A DNA stretch of 64,000 nt from Enterococcus sp. HY326 (GCF_026157065.1 NZ_JANLGQ010000002.1:434001-498000), one strand, 5' to 3'; numbered from the stretch's first letter, positions 8,589 through 18,813 are shown. Notes: generated from the sequence alone by a model not told the origin. Numbers and translations are program-made.

Positions 8589-10226
8589 ATGGCTTTTCAA
8601 TTTAAATTACCTGACATTGGTGAAGGGATTGCTGAAGGCGAAATCGTCAAATGGTTCGTTAAACCCGGCGATACAATCAATGAAGATGATACTTTATTAG
8701 AAGTACAAAATGATAAATCAGTAGAAGAAATTCCTTCTCCTGTAACCGGAACGGTTAAAAATATTATCGTTCCTGAAGGCACTGTAGCCAATGTCGGTGA
8801 CGTTTTAGTCGAAATCGACGCACCTGGCTTTGAAGGCAATGAAGGCGACAGTGGGGTTGCGGCTGAATCACAAACACCTGCTAGCCCAGCTGCAGAACCT
8901 GTTGCAGCAGCACCAGCTGCTGACGGCGGCGTTTATCAATTCAAATTACCAGATATTGGTGAAGGAATTGCGGAAGGCGAAATCGTTAAGTGGTTCGTCA
9001 AAGCTGGCGACACAATTAACGAAGATGATACTTTACTAGAAGTTCAAAATGATAAATCAGTAGAAGAAATTCCTTCTCCTGTAACTGGAACTGTTAAAAA
9101 TATTGTTGTTCCAGAAGGTACTGTGGCCAATGTAGGTGATGTCTTAGTTGAAATCGATGCACCGGGACATAATTCTGCACCAGCTGCTGCTCCAAGTACA
9201 CCAGCGGCACCGGCTGCCAAAGCTGAAACAGCTCAAACGGCTGCACCAAGCAGTAATGGTGTAATGGCAGTTTCTGATCCAAACAAACAAATTTTGGCAA
9301 TGCCATCTGTTCGTCAATTTGCAAGAGAAAACAATGTCGATATTTCATTAGTTTCAGCAAGTGGCAAAGGCGGACGCATTACAAAAGAAGACGTACAAGC
9401 ATTTATTTCTGGTGGCGGTCAAGCGCAAGCTCCAGCAGCTACTGAAGCTCCTGCTCAAGCAGAAGCAACAACTGCTAGTGCTCCAGCTGCGAAACCACAA
9501 GCCTTCACTTCAACTCAAGGTGATTTAGAAGAACGAGTTGCCTTAACGCCAACTCGTAAAGCAATTGCTAAAGCAATGGTAACTTCTAAACATACTGCAC
9601 CTCACGTTACAATGTTTGGTGAGATTGAAGTCTCTAAATTGTGGGATCACCGTAAGAAATTTAAAGATGTTGCTTTAGAAAACGGCACAAAATTAACCTT
9701 CTTGCCATACGTTGTCAAAGCTTTAGTAGCAACAGCTAAAAAATTCCCAATCTTGAATGCATCAATTGATGACGCAAAACAAGAAATTGTTTACAAACAC
9801 TACTACAATATCGGTATCGCAACAGATACAGATAATGGTTTGTATGTACCAAACATTAAAAATGCGGATAACAAGAGCATGTTCCAAATTGCAGATGAAA
9901 TCAGTGAAAAAGCCCAATTAGCTCATGATGGCAAATTAACTGGACCTGACATGCGTGATGGTTCAATCACAATTAGTAACGTTGGTTCTGTTGGTGGCGG
10001 CTGGTTTACACCAGTTATCAATTACCCAGAAGTAGCTATCTTAGGAGTCGGTACAATTGCGCAAACTCCAGTTGTTAATGCAGATGGCGAAATTGTTGTT
10101 GGCCGCATGATGAAATTATCATTGAGCTTTGACCACCGAATTGTTGATGGTGCGACTGCTCAAAAAGCCTTGAACAATATCTTACGTTTATTAGCTGACC
10201 CAGAACTATTATTGATGGAAGGATGA
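8589..10226 (+). CDS. pdhC: Dihydrolipoyllysine acetyltransferase (PDH E2) with two lipoyl domains
   Basis: Core acetyltransferase of the complex. Two lipoyl domains (about 3-80 and 118-195) each carry the lipoylated lysine in VQNDKSVEE (K43 and K158). They are joined by Ala/Pro-rich flexible linkers to a peripheral-subunit-binding domain (about 237-275) and the catalytic domain (about 315-545), which ends with the active-site SFDHRIVDG motif. The two lipoyl domains differ at only 3 of about 78 residues. The gene sits between E1 beta and E3 and is followed 7 nt later by lpdA. The linkers inflate a spurious reverse-strand open frame inside the gene. Confidence 0.96.
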   Translation: MAFQFKLPDIGEGIAEGEIVKWFVKPGDTINEDDTLLEVQNDKSVEEIPSPVTGTVKNIIVPEGTVANVGDVLVEIDAPGFEGNEGDSGVAAESQTPASPAAEPVAAAPAADGGVYQFKLPDIGEGIAEGEIVKWFVKAGDTINEDDTLLEVQNDKSVEEIPSPVTGTVKNIVVPEGTVANVGDVLVEIDAPGHNSAPAAAPSTPAAPAAKAETAQTAAPSSNGVMAVSDPNKQILAMPSVRQFARENNVDISLVSASGKGGRITKEDVQAFISGGGQAQAPAATEAPAQAEATTASAPAAKPQAFTSTQGDLEERVALTPTRKAIAKAMVTSKHTAPHVTMFGEIEVSKLWDHRKKFKDVALENGTKLTFLPYVVKALVATAKKFPILNASIDDAKQEIVYKHYYNIGIATDTDNGLYVPNIKNADNKSMFQIADEISEKAQLAHDGKLTGPDMRDGSITISNVGSVGGGWFTPVINYPEVAILGVGTIAQTPVVNADGEIVVGRMMKLSLSFDHRIVDGATAQKALNNILRLLADPELLLMEG

Positions 10227-10233
10227 TTAAAAA

Positions 10234-11640
10234 ATGGTAGTAGGAGATTTTGCCATTGAATTAGATACAGTTGTCATCGGATCAGGCCCTGGCGGATATG
10301 TTGCCGCTATCCGGGCTGCTGAAATGGGACAAAAAGTTGCAATTGTGGAGAGAGAATTTATCGGTGGCGTTTGTCTAAACGTTGGCTGTATTCCTTCAAA
10401 AGCTTTAATTGCCGCTGGTCACCATTACCAAGATTCTTTAGACTCAGATATTTTCGGAGTTTCTGCAGAAGGCGTTAAGCTAGACTTTGCAAAAACACAA
10501 GACTGGAAACAAAATAAAGTCGTGAACACCTTAACTTCTGGTGTTGGCATGTTATTAAAGAAACATAAAGTTGAAATTTTGATGGGGGAAGCTTTCTTCG
10601 TTGATGATCATACTTTACGAGTGATTCACCCAGATTCAGCTCAAACTTATGAATTTAATAATGCGATTGTCGCAACTGGCTCTCGTCCAATTGAAATTCC
10701 TGGCTTTAAATTTGGTGGTCGCGTTTTAGATTCAACAGGCGGTTTGAACTTGCCTGAAGTTCCTAAAAAATTCGTCATTATCGGTGGCGGCGTTATCGGC
10801 GCTGAACTTGGTGGCGCTTATGCCAACCTTGGTGCTGAAGTGACAATCATTGAAGGAACTCCTTCAATTTTACCAACTTATGAAAAAGATATGGTTAAAA
10901 TTGTGACGGATGACTTTAAGAAAAAAGGTGTTACAGTTGTGACCTCTGCAATGGCTAAAGAAGCTATTGACAATGGCGACAGCGTAACTGTTAAATACGA
11001 AGTTGACGGCAAAGAAGAATCTGTCACTGCTGACTATGTAATGGTTACAGTTGGTCGTCGTCCTAACACTGATGACTTAGGTTTGGAACAAGCTGGTGTT
11101 GAAGTCGGTGAACGCGGCTTAATCAAAGTTGATAACCAAGGTCGTACCAATATTTCAAATATCTTTGCCATTGGCGATATCGTACCAGGTGCTGCATTGG
11201 CTCACAAAGCCTCTTATGAAGCAAAAATTGCTGCTGAAGCAATTTCTGGTAAAAAAGTTGCTGTTGATTACAAAGCAATGCCGGCAGTTGCCTTCACTGA
11301 TCCAGAATTAGCTTCTGTCGGAATGACTGTTGCTGATGCAAAAGCGGCTGGTATCGAAGCAAAAGGTTTTAAATTCCCATTTGCTGGAAATGGTCGGGCT
11401 ATTTCATTAAACAAAATGGAAGGCTTCCTGCGTCTTGTCACAACTGTTGACGGCAATGTTGTTATCGGTGCTCAAATTGCCGGTGTTGGTGCCAGCGATA
11501 TGATTTCTGAATTGGCTTTAGCGGTTGAATCAGGCATGAACGCTGAAGATATTGCTCTAACAATCCATCCTCATCCATCCTTGGGTGAAATTACTATGGA
11601 TGCTTCTGAGTTGGCATTAGGTTTACCAATTCATATTTAA
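10234..11640 (+). CDS. pdhD: Dihydrolipoyl dehydrogenase (PDH E3)
   Basis: FAD-dependent disulfide oxidoreductase that reoxidises the dihydrolipoyl groups of E2 with NAD+. The N-terminal [17 protein letters not shown] is the FAD dinucleotide fold, [10 protein letters not shown] holds the redox pair C47/C52, [17 protein letters not shown] binds NAD, and [10 protein letters not shown] carries the catalytic His-Glu pair at the dimer interface. The 468 residues are typical. It is the last gene of the operon and is closed by a strong bidirectional terminator. Confidence 0.96.
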   Translation: MVVGDFAIELDTVVIGSGPGGYVAAIRAAEMGQKVAIVEREFIGGVCLNVGCIPSKALIAAGHHYQDSLDSDIFGVSAEGVKLDFAKTQDWKQNKVVNTLTSGVGMLLKKHKVEILMGEAFFVDDHTLRVIHPDSAQTYEFNNAIVATGSRPIEIPGFKFGGRVLDSTGGLNLPEVPKKFVIIGGGVIGAELGGAYANLGAEVTIIEGTPSILPTYEKDMVKIVTDDFKKKGVTVVTSAMAKEAIDNGDSVTVKYEVDGKEESVTADYVMVTVGRRPNTDDLGLEQAGVEVGERGLIKVDNQGRTNISNIFAIGDIVPGAALAHKASYEAKIAAEAISGKKVAVDYKAMPAVAFTDPELASVGMTVADAKAAGIEAKGFKFPFAGNGRAISLNKMEGFLRLVTTVDGNVVIGAQIAGVGASDMISELALAVESGMNAEDIALTIHPHPSLGEITMDASELALGLPIHI

Positions 11641-11655
11641 TAGCATTTTGTCACA

Positions 11656-11689
11656 CAAAAAAACCGGGTCGCCATACCCGGTTTTTTAT
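11656..11689. terminator. Bidirectional terminator after the pdh operon
   Basis: AAAAAAACCGGGT and ACCCGGTTTTTT enclose a 6-nt loop (11670-11675). The T tracts on both strands serve pdhD and the convergent gene at 11697-12017. Confidence 0.92.
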
Positions 11690-11696
11690 TTTGCAC

Positions 11697-12017
11697 TTAT
11701 TCTAATTCGTTGACAATCACGGTTGCATTGTAGCCAATATAAATATTGGTTTTCAGTCCCGTATCTGCATCGATGTATTCTAAGCGACCGTCGCCATAAC
11801 TAATATCAAACTTACCAGTCTCAGAGTAAATCACTGAACCATCGGCGTTATAGACTAAGATTTCTCGGTTCAACCCATCATTAAGACTCGATTCGAGATT
11901 TTTCTGCCATCTCTTACCGCCAGCTGTCCCAAATACCAAAAATAAAATGAGTGCCACAATCGCCACTAAAATAATTATTGAGCCCATTAGCACTTTGCGG
12001 TTTTTGTTTGCTCGCAT
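11697..12017 (-). CDS. Small membrane-anchored protein, DUF5052-like
   Basis: A 106-residue protein with a short basic N-terminus (RANKNRKV), one membrane helix (about 10-31), then an outside domain containing GGKRWQKNLESSLNDGLNREILVYNADGSVI in two recognisable blocks: GKRWQKNLESSLNDGLNR and the YSETGKFDI strand. This resembles the small lactobacillal/enterococcal family annotated as DUF5052, whose function is unknown. It is convergent with pdhD and has its own ribosome binding site (AAGGGGGGA). The family call rests on memory of the motif and is moderate. Confidence 0.65.
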   Translation of the reverse strand: MRANKNRKVLMGSIIILVAIVALILFLVFGTAGGKRWQKNLESSLNDGLNREILVYNADGSVIYSETGKFDISYGDGRLEYIDADTGLKTNIYIGYNATVIVNELE

Positions 12018-12090
12018 GTGAATCCCCCCTTATAAAAAGAGTGTACCATGAAACCTTTATTTTCTGTCAAAACTGCAGCTTTTTTTCTTG

Positions 12091-12119
12091 TTGAAAAAAA
12101 TTTCTTCTATTAATATAGA
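12091..12119 (+). promoter_or_regulatory. Sigma-A promoter of the LURP-one-related gene
   Basis: TTGAAA (12091-12096), 17-bp spacer, TATAGA (12114-12119), 38 bp before the start codon. Confidence 0.65.
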
Positions 12120-12157
12120 AGAGAAGGTTCCAGAAAAAGCGAAAATGAGGAGATTCT

Positions 12158-12655
12158 ATGAAAAAATTATACATCAAACAAAAAGTTTTCAGCCTCGGCG
12201 AACAATTCACCGTCAAAGATGAAGCTGCTAATGATCGCTACTTTGTCAAAGGTAGCTTTATGAAAATTCCGAAAGAGTTTCACATTACTGATACTCAAGG
12301 AAAAGAAGTCGGCGTCATTACCAAAAAAGTCGTGAGTCTGCTACCGAAGTTTTTTGTTACCGTCGGCTCACAAGAAGTAGTCATTGAAAAGAAATTAAGT
12401 TTTTTAAAGGCTAAGTATGACATTAGTGGAGAAAATTTAACCATCCAAGGTGATATTTGGAATATGAACTTCAGTATGATGCAAAAGGGGACTGAAGTAG
12501 CAACTGTCAATAAGAAATGGGTCAGCTGGGGTGATTCCTATGAGGTGACCATTCTTAAAGAAGACTTAGAGGAATTAATTATTTGCTTTGTAGTAGCTTT
12601 GGATTACGTAAAATCTGAAGAAAATAATAACAATAACGTCAGTAACAACAATTAA
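12158..12655 (+). CDS. LURP-one-related (YxjI-like) protein
   Basis: A 165-residue protein with the tubby-like fold typical of the LOR/YxjI family: MKKLYIKQKVFSLGEQFTV at the start, alternating beta strands such as DRYFVKGSFMKIPKEFHI, and a C-terminal hydrophobic helix (LIICFVVALDYV). The exact biochemical role of bacterial members is not established; lipid or membrane binding is suspected for the fold. The last 15 residues are Asn-rich and low-complexity. It has its own promoter and is monocistronic. Confidence 0.8.
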   Translation: MKKLYIKQKVFSLGEQFTVKDEAANDRYFVKGSFMKIPKEFHITDTQGKEVGVITKKVVSLLPKFFVTVGSQEVVIEKKLSFLKAKYDISGENLTIQGDIWNMNFSMMQKGTEVATVNKKWVSWGDSYEVTILKEDLEELIICFVVALDYVKSEENNNNNVSNNN

Positions 12656-12691
12656 AAAAGCCGCCTCTCAGCTGAAGACAGCTAAGAAGCG
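12654..12691 (-). terminator. Terminator for the PfoR-like gene
   Basis: On the reverse strand, GCTTCTTAGCTG and CAGCTGAGAGGCGGC pair around a TCTT loop with small bulges, followed by TTTTTT. It also abuts the end of the LOR gene. Confidence 0.7.
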
Positions 12692-12721
12692 ACAGTGGAC
12701 TACTTATGTTTCATTTTTCGT

Positions 12722-13798
12722 TTATTGCATTTCAATCGTTAAGGCGCCTGTTTGAACTTTACCGGCCGCTTTCATCAAGCGATAAACGACATAGGTGATA
12801 GCTCCTGATAAGAAGACACCAATCCCGATATAAACGATAAAGCCAGTTGTATCATTGGCTAAAAGATTCAAAGGTGCAATCAGTGAGTTCAAACCTAAGC
12901 CAGCCAATTGATAACCAACCCGCAGATTCATAACAACTGTGGCAATTGGAGCGCAAATCGCAGCTGAAATAAACGGCGGAATCACTAGCTGCGGATTTTT
13001 CGTTAAATTGGCAAATTGAACTTTCGGGGTAATCAAGCCTTGAGCAATATTGGCGCCAACTTTATTTTCTTTAAAAGACATGACGGTAAAACCAACGAAT
13101 TGAGCGGTGCAACCGATTAAGGCTGCGGCTGACGATGTTGGATCTAGTTGTAGGGCAATCGCTAGAGCTGCTGAAGAAGCTGGTGTCATTAACAGAGCGC
13201 TCCAAGCAACTGAAATGACAATTGATCCAATAATCGGCGAAATTGTAATAGAGTTGGCCATAAATTGACTCAATGCTAACATTAACGGTGTGGTGACATA
13301 GGCTAAGCCAACGCCCGCTAAACCACCGACAAAAAGACTACCGAAGGGCACCAAAACCATATCTAATGGTGTTTTTCCTGTTAACCATTTTCCAACAAGG
13401 GCTGCAATTAGCCCAGCTAACACTGCACTAATAGGCTGACCAGTTGTGAAAATTCCAAAACCAGAGGCTTGTGTGGCAACTTGCCCGGTCACAGCGACAG
13501 CGTCTGCACTTGTTTGCGAAAATAAAACCGCATTGCTGCCGACAGTTGCGGCAATCATTGAACTGAAGACAACTAATGTGTTGGTTCCTAATTGAAAAGC
13601 AATGCCTGCACCAAAGGCAGGAGCCAGTAATAATTGCGCAATTGTACCAATATTGTTGAAGGCGACAATTCCTGTAAAATCGCCAATCGTATCAAATAAT
13701 AACCCAATCCCTAGAGCAACCAACACAGCATTAGAAATTCCTAATGAAACCTTGTACACATAATCTTTTATTGTTAGTTTTGTTTTTGTTTCCATCAT
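12722..13798 (-). CDS. PfoR-family / PTS EIIC-like membrane protein
   Basis: A 358-residue integral membrane protein with about 8-10 hydrophobic segments and many Gly/Ala turns, for example PAFGAGIAFQLGTNTLVVFSS and GFGIFTTGQPISAVLAGLIAAL (here quoted in part). It belongs to the PfoR-type group (COG3641), often labelled PTS sugar transporter subunit IIC. No EIIA or EIIB is encoded nearby, so a conventional PTS role is unlikely from context. PfoR was named for an effect on perfringolysin production in Clostridium; the substrate is unknown. ATG 13798 follows a GGAGTAAG ribosome binding site. Monocistronic. Confidence 0.75.
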   Translation of the reverse strand: MMETKTKLTIKDYVYKVSLGISNAVLVALGIGLLFDTIGDFTGIVAFNNIGTIAQLLLAPAFGAGIAFQLGTNTLVVFSSMIAATVGSNAVLFSQTSADAVAVTGQVATQASGFGIFTTGQPISAVLAGLIAALVGKWLTGKTPLDMVLVPFGSLFVGGLAGVGLAYVTTPLMLALSQFMANSITISPIIGSIVISVAWSALLMTPASSAALAIALQLDPTSSAAALIGCTAQFVGFTVMSFKENKVGANIAQGLITPKVQFANLTKNPQLVIPPFISAAICAPIATVVMNLRVGYQLAGLGLNSLIAPLNLLANDTTGFIVYIGIGVFLSGAITYVVYRLMKAAGKVQTGALTIEMQ

Positions 13799-13944
13799 TC
13801 TTACTCCTTAATTAAAACGACTTTGAGAATTTTCAGAAAATTCTATTTTCCGAGTATAGTGCAGACATTATGGATGGTCAAAGAATTTGCTCATTTTTCC
13901 CACATTTTATTTTGTAAAAAGAATTTAACGAAACGAGGTGCTCT

Positions 13945-14226
13945 ATGGAGGACTATCAATACCCTTTAGATTTAGATTGGCAAACAGCAGAAATGGTGAC
14001 AGTTATTGACTTGTGGCAGGCTGTTGAACTTGCTTATGAAAAAGGCATAGAAAATGAGCTCTTTTTAATGAAGTATCAAAAATTTAAGCGGGTTGTACCA
14101 AGCATCGGTGAGGAAAAAAAATTAGGTCGAGAATTTGAAGGCGAGTCTGGTTATTCGCTGTATCGAACCGTGCAAGCAGCCAAAAAAAATTCGCAAAAAA
14201 TTTTAAGAATGAAGGGAACTCGTTAA
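13945..14226 (+). CDS. UPF0223 family protein (YktA-like)
   Basis: A 93-residue soluble protein starting MEDYQYPLDLDWQT and containing VVPSIGEEKKLGREFE and SGYSLYRTVQAAK, matching the UPF0223 family of Firmicutes. Function is unknown. The stop codon TAA is immediately followed by the ATG of the inositol-phosphatase-like gene, as in the Bacillus yktA-yktC neighbourhood, so the two are co-transcribed. The start follows ACGAGGTGC. Confidence 0.9.
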   Translation: MEDYQYPLDLDWQTAEMVTVIDLWQAVELAYEKGIENELFLMKYQKFKRVVPSIGEEKKLGREFEGESGYSLYRTVQAAKKNSQKILRMKGTR

Positions 14227-15000
14227 ATGACACCATCTGTAAAAGAAATCTCTACTTGGTTAAAAGAAGCTGGCGCTACGATTAAGACATCTTTGACCGC
14301 TGAATTAACAATCCAAGAAAAAAGTGATCGCAAGGATTTAGTGACCAATATGGACAAGGCGACACAACGCTTTCTAATTGATAAAATAGCGGCTGTTGAT
14401 TCTTCAGCAACATTTTTGGCTGAAGAAGAAGGTTACTCCGATCAATCAATAAAAAAAGGCCGTGTCTATGTCATTGATCCGATTGATGGCACCTTAAATT
14501 TTGTTTTAGAAAAAGAAAATTTTTGTATCATGTTAGCTATTTTTGAAGAAGGTGTCGGTCAATTAGGCTTCATTTATGATGTAATGAAGGAAGAATTGTA
14601 TTGGGGTGGGCCGGAAGTCGGTGTCTATTGCAATGATCGCCAAATAAAAAAGGTAGCCGATTTAAAACTGACTGAAGGTTTAGTCGGAATGAATGCCTAT
14701 ATGTATGCCCATAATCGCTTCAATGCTTATGACATTGGCGAGGCTAGCATGGGGGTGAGAGTCAGCGGCTGTGCCGGCATTGAGATGATTGCCATGCTAA
14801 AGGGGACGCATCATTCTTATGTGTCGAACCTTTCACCATGGGATTATGCTGCCGGGATTGTGTTGTTGTCCGTTTTTGGCTTTAAATATTCCAATGCAGA
14901 TGGAACGCCTGTTAAATTTTCACAGCGGGAACCGTTTATTATTGCAACGCCAGCTTGTTATGAGGATATTTTTAATTTGATGGCAGAGAAAAAAGTATAA
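14227..15000 (+). CDS. Inositol monophosphatase family protein
   Basis: A Mg2+-dependent, Li+-sensitive-type phosphatase of 257 residues. Motif DLVTNMDKATQ, EEEGY for metal binding, IDPIDGTLNFV (metal-binding aspartates) and the C-terminal SPWDYAAGIVLL motif are all present. The substrate may be inositol monophosphate, NADP(H) or another small phosphate ester. It starts directly at the UPF0223 stop codon, with its ribosome binding site (AAGGGAAC) inside the preceding gene, which implies coupling. Confidence 0.9.
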   Translation: MTPSVKEISTWLKEAGATIKTSLTAELTIQEKSDRKDLVTNMDKATQRFLIDKIAAVDSSATFLAEEEGYSDQSIKKGRVYVIDPIDGTLNFVLEKENFCIMLAIFEEGVGQLGFIYDVMKEELYWGGPEVGVYCNDRQIKKVADLKLTEGLVGMNAYMYAHNRFNAYDIGEASMGVRVSGCAGIEMIAMLKGTHHSYVSNLSPWDYAAGIVLLSVFGFKYSNADGTPVKFSQREPFIIATPACYEDIFNLMAEKKV

Positions 15001-15068
15001 AAAAGCTGTAAAAATGATTTTATGGAAGTTTTCGGAAACTTTCTACTATATTTCATAGTTTCTTTCTG

Positions 15069-15077
15069 GTATAATAA
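15069..15077 (+). promoter_or_regulatory. Extended -10 promoter of typA
   Basis: TGGTATAAT (15069-15077) is an extended -10 element about 40 bp before the start codon; no good -35 is visible. Confidence 0.6.
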
Positions 15078-15118
15078 GCAGTCGAGTCAAGTTTTATAAT
15101 TTAAAGGGGACAAAAAAA

Positions 15119-16954
15119 TTGAATTTAAGAAATGATATCCGCAATGTTGCGATTATTGCCCACGTTGACCATGGTAAAACGACTTTGGTTGATGAACTAT
15201 TGAAACAATCCCAAACGTTAGATTCCCATACCCAATTACAAGAACGTGCAATGGATTCCAACGCCTTAGAAAAAGAGCGGGGAATTACCATTCTTGCCAA
15301 AAATACAGCTGTTGATTACAACGATACCCGTATCAATATCATGGACACTCCTGGACATGCCGATTTCGGTGGTGAAGTGGAACGGATCATGAAGATGGTT
15401 GACGGTGTGTTATTAGTTGTCGATGCTTATGAAGGAACCATGCCACAAACTCGTTTTGTTTTGAAAAAAGCATTGGAACAACATTTAACACCAATTGTTG
15501 TCGTAAATAAAATTGACAAACCTTCTGCTCGTCCAGAACATGTGGTCGATGAGGTATTAGAATTATTCATCGAATTAGGCGCTGATGATGATCAATTGGA
15601 CTTTCCAGTGATTTATGCTTCAGCAATCAACGGCACTTCTAGCTTGTCAGATAATCCAGAAGACCAAGAAGCCAGCATGGCACCAGTCTTTGATACAATT
15701 ATTGAACATATTCCTGCGCCAGTTGACAATAGCGATGAACCATTGCAATTCCAAGTTTCTCTATTGGATTACAACGACTACGTTGGCCGTATCGGAATTG
15801 GCCGCGTCTTCCGTGGTCAAATTAAAGTTGGCGACCAAGTTGCTTTGCTTAAGTTAGATGGTACAGTCAAAAAGTTCCGAGTGACTAAATTATTTGGTTT
15901 CTTCGGTTTACAGCGTTTAGAAATTCAAGAGGCCAAAGCCGGCGACTTGATTGCAATTTCTGGGATGGAAGACATCTTTGTTGGTGAAACAGTGACACCG
16001 ATTGACCATCAGGATGGCCTACCGATTTTACACATTGACGAACCAACTTTACAAATGACTTTCTTGGTAAACAACTCACCATTTGCCGGTCGTGAAGGTA
16101 AATTCGTGACTGCTCGTAAAATTGAAGAACGTTTGATGGCCCAATTACAAACAGACGTTTCTTTAAGAGTTGAACCAACTGGCCCAGATCAATGGATCGT
16201 TTCCGGTCGTGGCGAATTACATTTATCCATTTTAATTGAAAACATGCGTCGTGAAGGTTATGAATTACAAGTTTCCCGTCCGCAAGTTATTGAAAGAGAA
16301 ATTGACGGTGTTAAATGTGAACCATTTGAACGGGTGCAAATTGACACACCTGAAGAATACATGGGCTCTGTGATTGAATCTCTAGGTCTGCGTAAAGGCG
16401 AAATGCAAGATATGATTCACACTGGCAATGGTCAAGTTAGAATTATTTTCTTAGCACCGGCTCGTGGCTTACTTGGTTTCACTACTGAATTTTTATCAAT
16501 GACTCGTGGTTATGGTATTATGCACCACACCTTCGACCAGTATTTACCAATGATTCAAGCGCAAATCGGCGGCCGCCATCAAGGTGCGTTGGTTTCAATT
16601 GACCAAGGTAAAGCGACAACTTACTCAATTATGAGTATTGAAGAACGGGGAACCGTTTTTGTTGAACCAGGTACAGAAGTTTATGAAGGTATGATTGTTG
16701 GTGAAAATGCCCGTGACAATGACTTAACTGTTAACATCACTAAAGCAAAACAAATGACTAATGTGCGTTCTGCTAACAAAGACCAAACTTCTGTCATTAA
16801 GCGTCCGAAGATTTTAACCTTAGAAGAATCATTAGAATTTCTAAATGATGACGAATATTGCGAAGTGACACCTGAAAGCATTCGTTTAAGAAAACATATC
16901 TTAAACAAAAATGAACGGGAAAAAGCTTCTAAAAAGAAAAAAGTTGCTCAATAA
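15119..16954 (+). CDS. typA: Ribosome-associated GTPase TypA/BipA
   Basis: A translational GTPase related to EF-G that binds 70S ribosomes and supports 50S assembly and stress adaptation. The 611-residue protein has G1 [11 protein letters not shown]2 ERGITI, G3 [11 protein letters not shown] and G4 NKID, then EF-Tu domain 2, EF-G domain III and V-like modules ([20 protein letters not shown]) and the BipA C-terminal domain with a Lys-rich tail. The start is TTG at 15119 behind AAAGGGGAC. TTG is accepted because [19 protein letters not shown] is the canonical N-terminus. Confidence 0.96.
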   Translation: MNLRNDIRNVAIIAHVDHGKTTLVDELLKQSQTLDSHTQLQERAMDSNALEKERGITILAKNTAVDYNDTRINIMDTPGHADFGGEVERIMKMVDGVLLVVDAYEGTMPQTRFVLKKALEQHLTPIVVVNKIDKPSARPEHVVDEVLELFIELGADDDQLDFPVIYASAINGTSSLSDNPEDQEASMAPVFDTIIEHIPAPVDNSDEPLQFQVSLLDYNDYVGRIGIGRVFRGQIKVGDQVALLKLDGTVKKFRVTKLFGFFGLQRLEIQEAKAGDLIAISGMEDIFVGETVTPIDHQDGLPILHIDEPTLQMTFLVNNSPFAGREGKFVTARKIEERLMAQLQTDVSLRVEPTGPDQWIVSGRGELHLSILIENMRREGYELQVSRPQVIEREIDGVKCEPFERVQIDTPEEYMGSVIESLGLRKGEMQDMIHTGNGQVRIIFLAPARGLLGFTTEFLSMTRGYGIMHHTFDQYLPMIQAQIGGRHQGALVSIDQGKATTYSIMSIEERGTVFVEPGTEVYEGMIVGENARDNDLTVNITKAKQMTNVRSANKDQTSVIKRPKILTLEESLEFLNDDEYCEVTPESIRLRKHILNKNEREKASKKKKVAQ

Positions 16955-16964
16955 ACTATTTTTA

Positions 16965-17006
16965 AAACAATCCTGGCAGTTGATTAACTGTTTGGATTGT
17001 TTTTTT
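16965..17006 (+). terminator. Terminator after typA
   Basis: AAACAATCC pairs with GGATTGTTT, with an inner CAGTT/AACTG stem, followed by a run of T. Confidence 0.85.
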
Positions 17007-17013
17007 ACAAAAA

Positions 17014-17028
17014 ATGCAAACGCTTCAA
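17014..17028. promoter_or_regulatory. Weak cre-like site
   Basis: ATGCAAACGCTTCAA fits the degenerate CcpA consensus WTGNAANCGNWNNCW with one mismatch. It lies between two terminators rather than at a clear promoter, so the assignment is weak. Confidence 0.25.
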
Positions 17029-17054
17029 AGGCGAACTGTGGAAAAGAATAACTT

Positions 17055-17086
17055 AAAAAGATTGTAGCACCAATCTTTTTCTTTTT
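17055..17086 (+). terminator. Second terminator in the typA-ylaN gap
   Basis: AAAAAGATTG (17055-17064), a 6-nt loop and CAATCTTTTT, then CTTTTT. It lies only about 50 bp after the typA terminator, so it may be a backup or may end a short transcript. The rest of the gap (17087-17241) is AT-rich with no gene that I can see. Confidence 0.75.
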
Positions 17087-17241
17087 AGCTAAACGAAAAA
17101 CCTATTATTAAGTTTCACAAAACGCCGATGTTTCACAAAAGAAAAATCTTTTTAAAAATTTAACCAAGTCTTTAGAAGCCGTTGTTATAAGTTTTTCTAA
17201 GTATATCACTGCAAAAGAGCGAATTATTTTCCTAGTTGTTG

Positions 17242-17250
17242 TGCTATAAT
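17242..17250 (+). promoter_or_regulatory. Extended -10 promoter of ylaN-ftsW
   Basis: TGCTATAAT (17242-17250) lies 28 bp before ylaN; no convincing -35 is visible. Confidence 0.55.
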
Positions 17251-17278
17251 GTGTTATTAAGATAGGAGGTAGAAGCTG

Positions 17279-17581
17279 ATGGATAATATTTCTTCAGATT
17301 ACGCTGTTGAGCTGTTATTGGAAGATGCCGAACGGATTAAAATGTTAATTCGCAATCAGAATAATAGGTTATGTATTGCTCAGTGCAAAGCCTTCGAGGA
17401 AGTCGTTGATACACAGATGTACGGCTTTTCCCGGCAAGTCACCTATGCAATTCGTTTAGGAATTGTGACCCGAGAGCATGGCAATCAGTTAATGAGCGAT
17501 TTAGAACGCGAATTAAATCAATTATATAATGAAGTGTATGAGGAAACCCAAGACAAGGTTGACTTAGGTAAGGAGGGTTAA
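17279..17581 (+). CDS. ylaN: YlaN family protein
   Basis: A 100-residue, mostly helical protein (UPF0358) with the family blocks DAERIKMLIRNQNNRLCIAQC in two parts and KAFEEVVDTQMYGFSRQVTYA. In Bacillus and Staphylococcus, YlaN binds iron and modulates Fur; no further enzymatic role is known. It lies directly before ftsW, as in other Firmicutes, with a strong AGGAGG ribosome binding site. Confidence 0.92.
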   Translation: MDNISSDYAVELLLEDAERIKMLIRNQNNRLCIAQCKAFEEVVDTQMYGFSRQVTYAIRLGIVTREHGNQLMSDLERELNQLYNEVYEETQDKVDLGKEG

Positions 17582-17584
17582 TAC

Positions 17585-18778
17585 TTGTCTAAGATTAAAA
17601 AGCGCCATTTTTTAGATTATGGTATCTTGATTCCTTATATTATTCTATGTGTTTTAGGATTATTAATGGTTTACAGTACCACATCAATTTCAACTTCAGC
17701 AGAGAGTGCTGCCAGTGCTTCAGATGCTCTTAAACAGCTGGCTTTTTGGATCATCAGTTTAGTTGCGATTTTCTTTATCTATCGCTTGAAAATTGATGTG
17801 TTGAAAAATCAGCGGATGATTATTTTAGCGATTGCCGTGATGGTTTTTCTATTAGTTCTAGTATTGTTTATGGACCCGGTAAACGGTGCCCGTGGTTGGA
17901 TCACCATACCCGGAGGATTGGGAACTATTCAGCCGGCGGAGTATTTTAAAGTAGTGGTCATTTGGTATTTGGCTTTTGTCTTATCCAGAAGACAGGAGAT
18001 GATTCAAAAGGATTTTAAACAATCGATTAACCGACCACTTTTGATGCTCGGGGCGTTAACTTTATTGATTGTCATTCAACCAGACTTAGGAAATACCGCC
18101 ATCATCGTGTTACTGATGATGATTATGGTTTTAGCCAGCGGAATAAACTATTGGTATTCGATTATCATCGGCCTCGGGGGAATTCTCGCTAGTGTAGGTG
18201 TCATTCAATTTGTTTTGCATTTCGGGGAAAATATTATTCCTCAACGCTGGCAATATGTCTATGACCGTTTTGCCATTTTCTCTAATCCTTTTGTCGATGA
18301 CTTAAATACAGGTCATCAGCTGGCTAATGGCTATTACGCCATGTTTAACGGCGGACTTTTTGGTCTAGGCTTAGGAAATAGTATTCAAAAACGAGGCTTT
18401 TTAAGTGAAGCTCAAACCGATTATATCTTTGCCATTTTGATGGAAGAGTTAGGCCTAATCGTCGCCTTATTAGTCTTGGCACTGCTTATTTTTATGATTG
18501 CTCGAATTTTATTAGTAGGAATCCGTGCCCGCAGTCCCTTCAATTCTTTGATGTGTATCGGAATTGCCAGCTTGTTTATCATTCAAATTTTTATTAACCT
18601 TGGCGGCATCAGCGGTATTATTCCACTGACTGGGATTACGTTCCCATTTATCAGTCAAGGGGGATCTAGTTTATTATGTCTGTCAATTTGTGTCGGCATT
18701 GCCTTAAATATTAGTGCAGATGAAAAACGCCAACGCTTTATGGAAGACATTCAACAGCAAGCAATTGCTGTGAAATAA
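17585..18778 (+). CDS. ftsW: Septal peptidoglycan glycosyltransferase FtsW (SEDS family)
   Basis: A 397-residue polytopic SEDS protein that polymerises lipid II at the division site with a class b PBP. About ten membrane helices are visible, with family motifs NGARGWI, QPAEYFKV, QPDLGNT, GHQLANGYYAMFNGGLFGLGLGNS in two parts, EAQTDYIFAILMEELG and PFISQGGSSL. The start is TTG at 17585 after AAGGAGGG, 3 nt beyond the ylaN stop. FtsW is preferred to RodA because of the ylaN/pyc context. A cytoplasmic tail follows the last helix. Confidence 0.93.
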   Translation: MSKIKKRHFLDYGILIPYIILCVLGLLMVYSTTSISTSAESAASASDALKQLAFWIISLVAIFFIYRLKIDVLKNQRMIILAIAVMVFLLVLVLFMDPVNGARGWITIPGGLGTIQPAEYFKVVVIWYLAFVLSRRQEMIQKDFKQSINRPLLMLGALTLLIVIQPDLGNTAIIVLLMMIMVLASGINYWYSIIIGLGGILASVGVIQFVLHFGENIIPQRWQYVYDRFAIFSNPFVDDLNTGHQLANGYYAMFNGGLFGLGLGNSIQKRGFLSEAQTDYIFAILMEELGLIVALLVLALLIFMIARILLVGIRARSPFNSLMCIGIASLFIIQIFINLGGISGIIPLTGITFPFISQGGSSLLCLSICVGIALNISADEKRQRFMEDIQQQAIAVK

Positions 18779-18813
18779 AATGAAGCTTGTTATAATTTTG
18801 AAGGAGTGATCTG

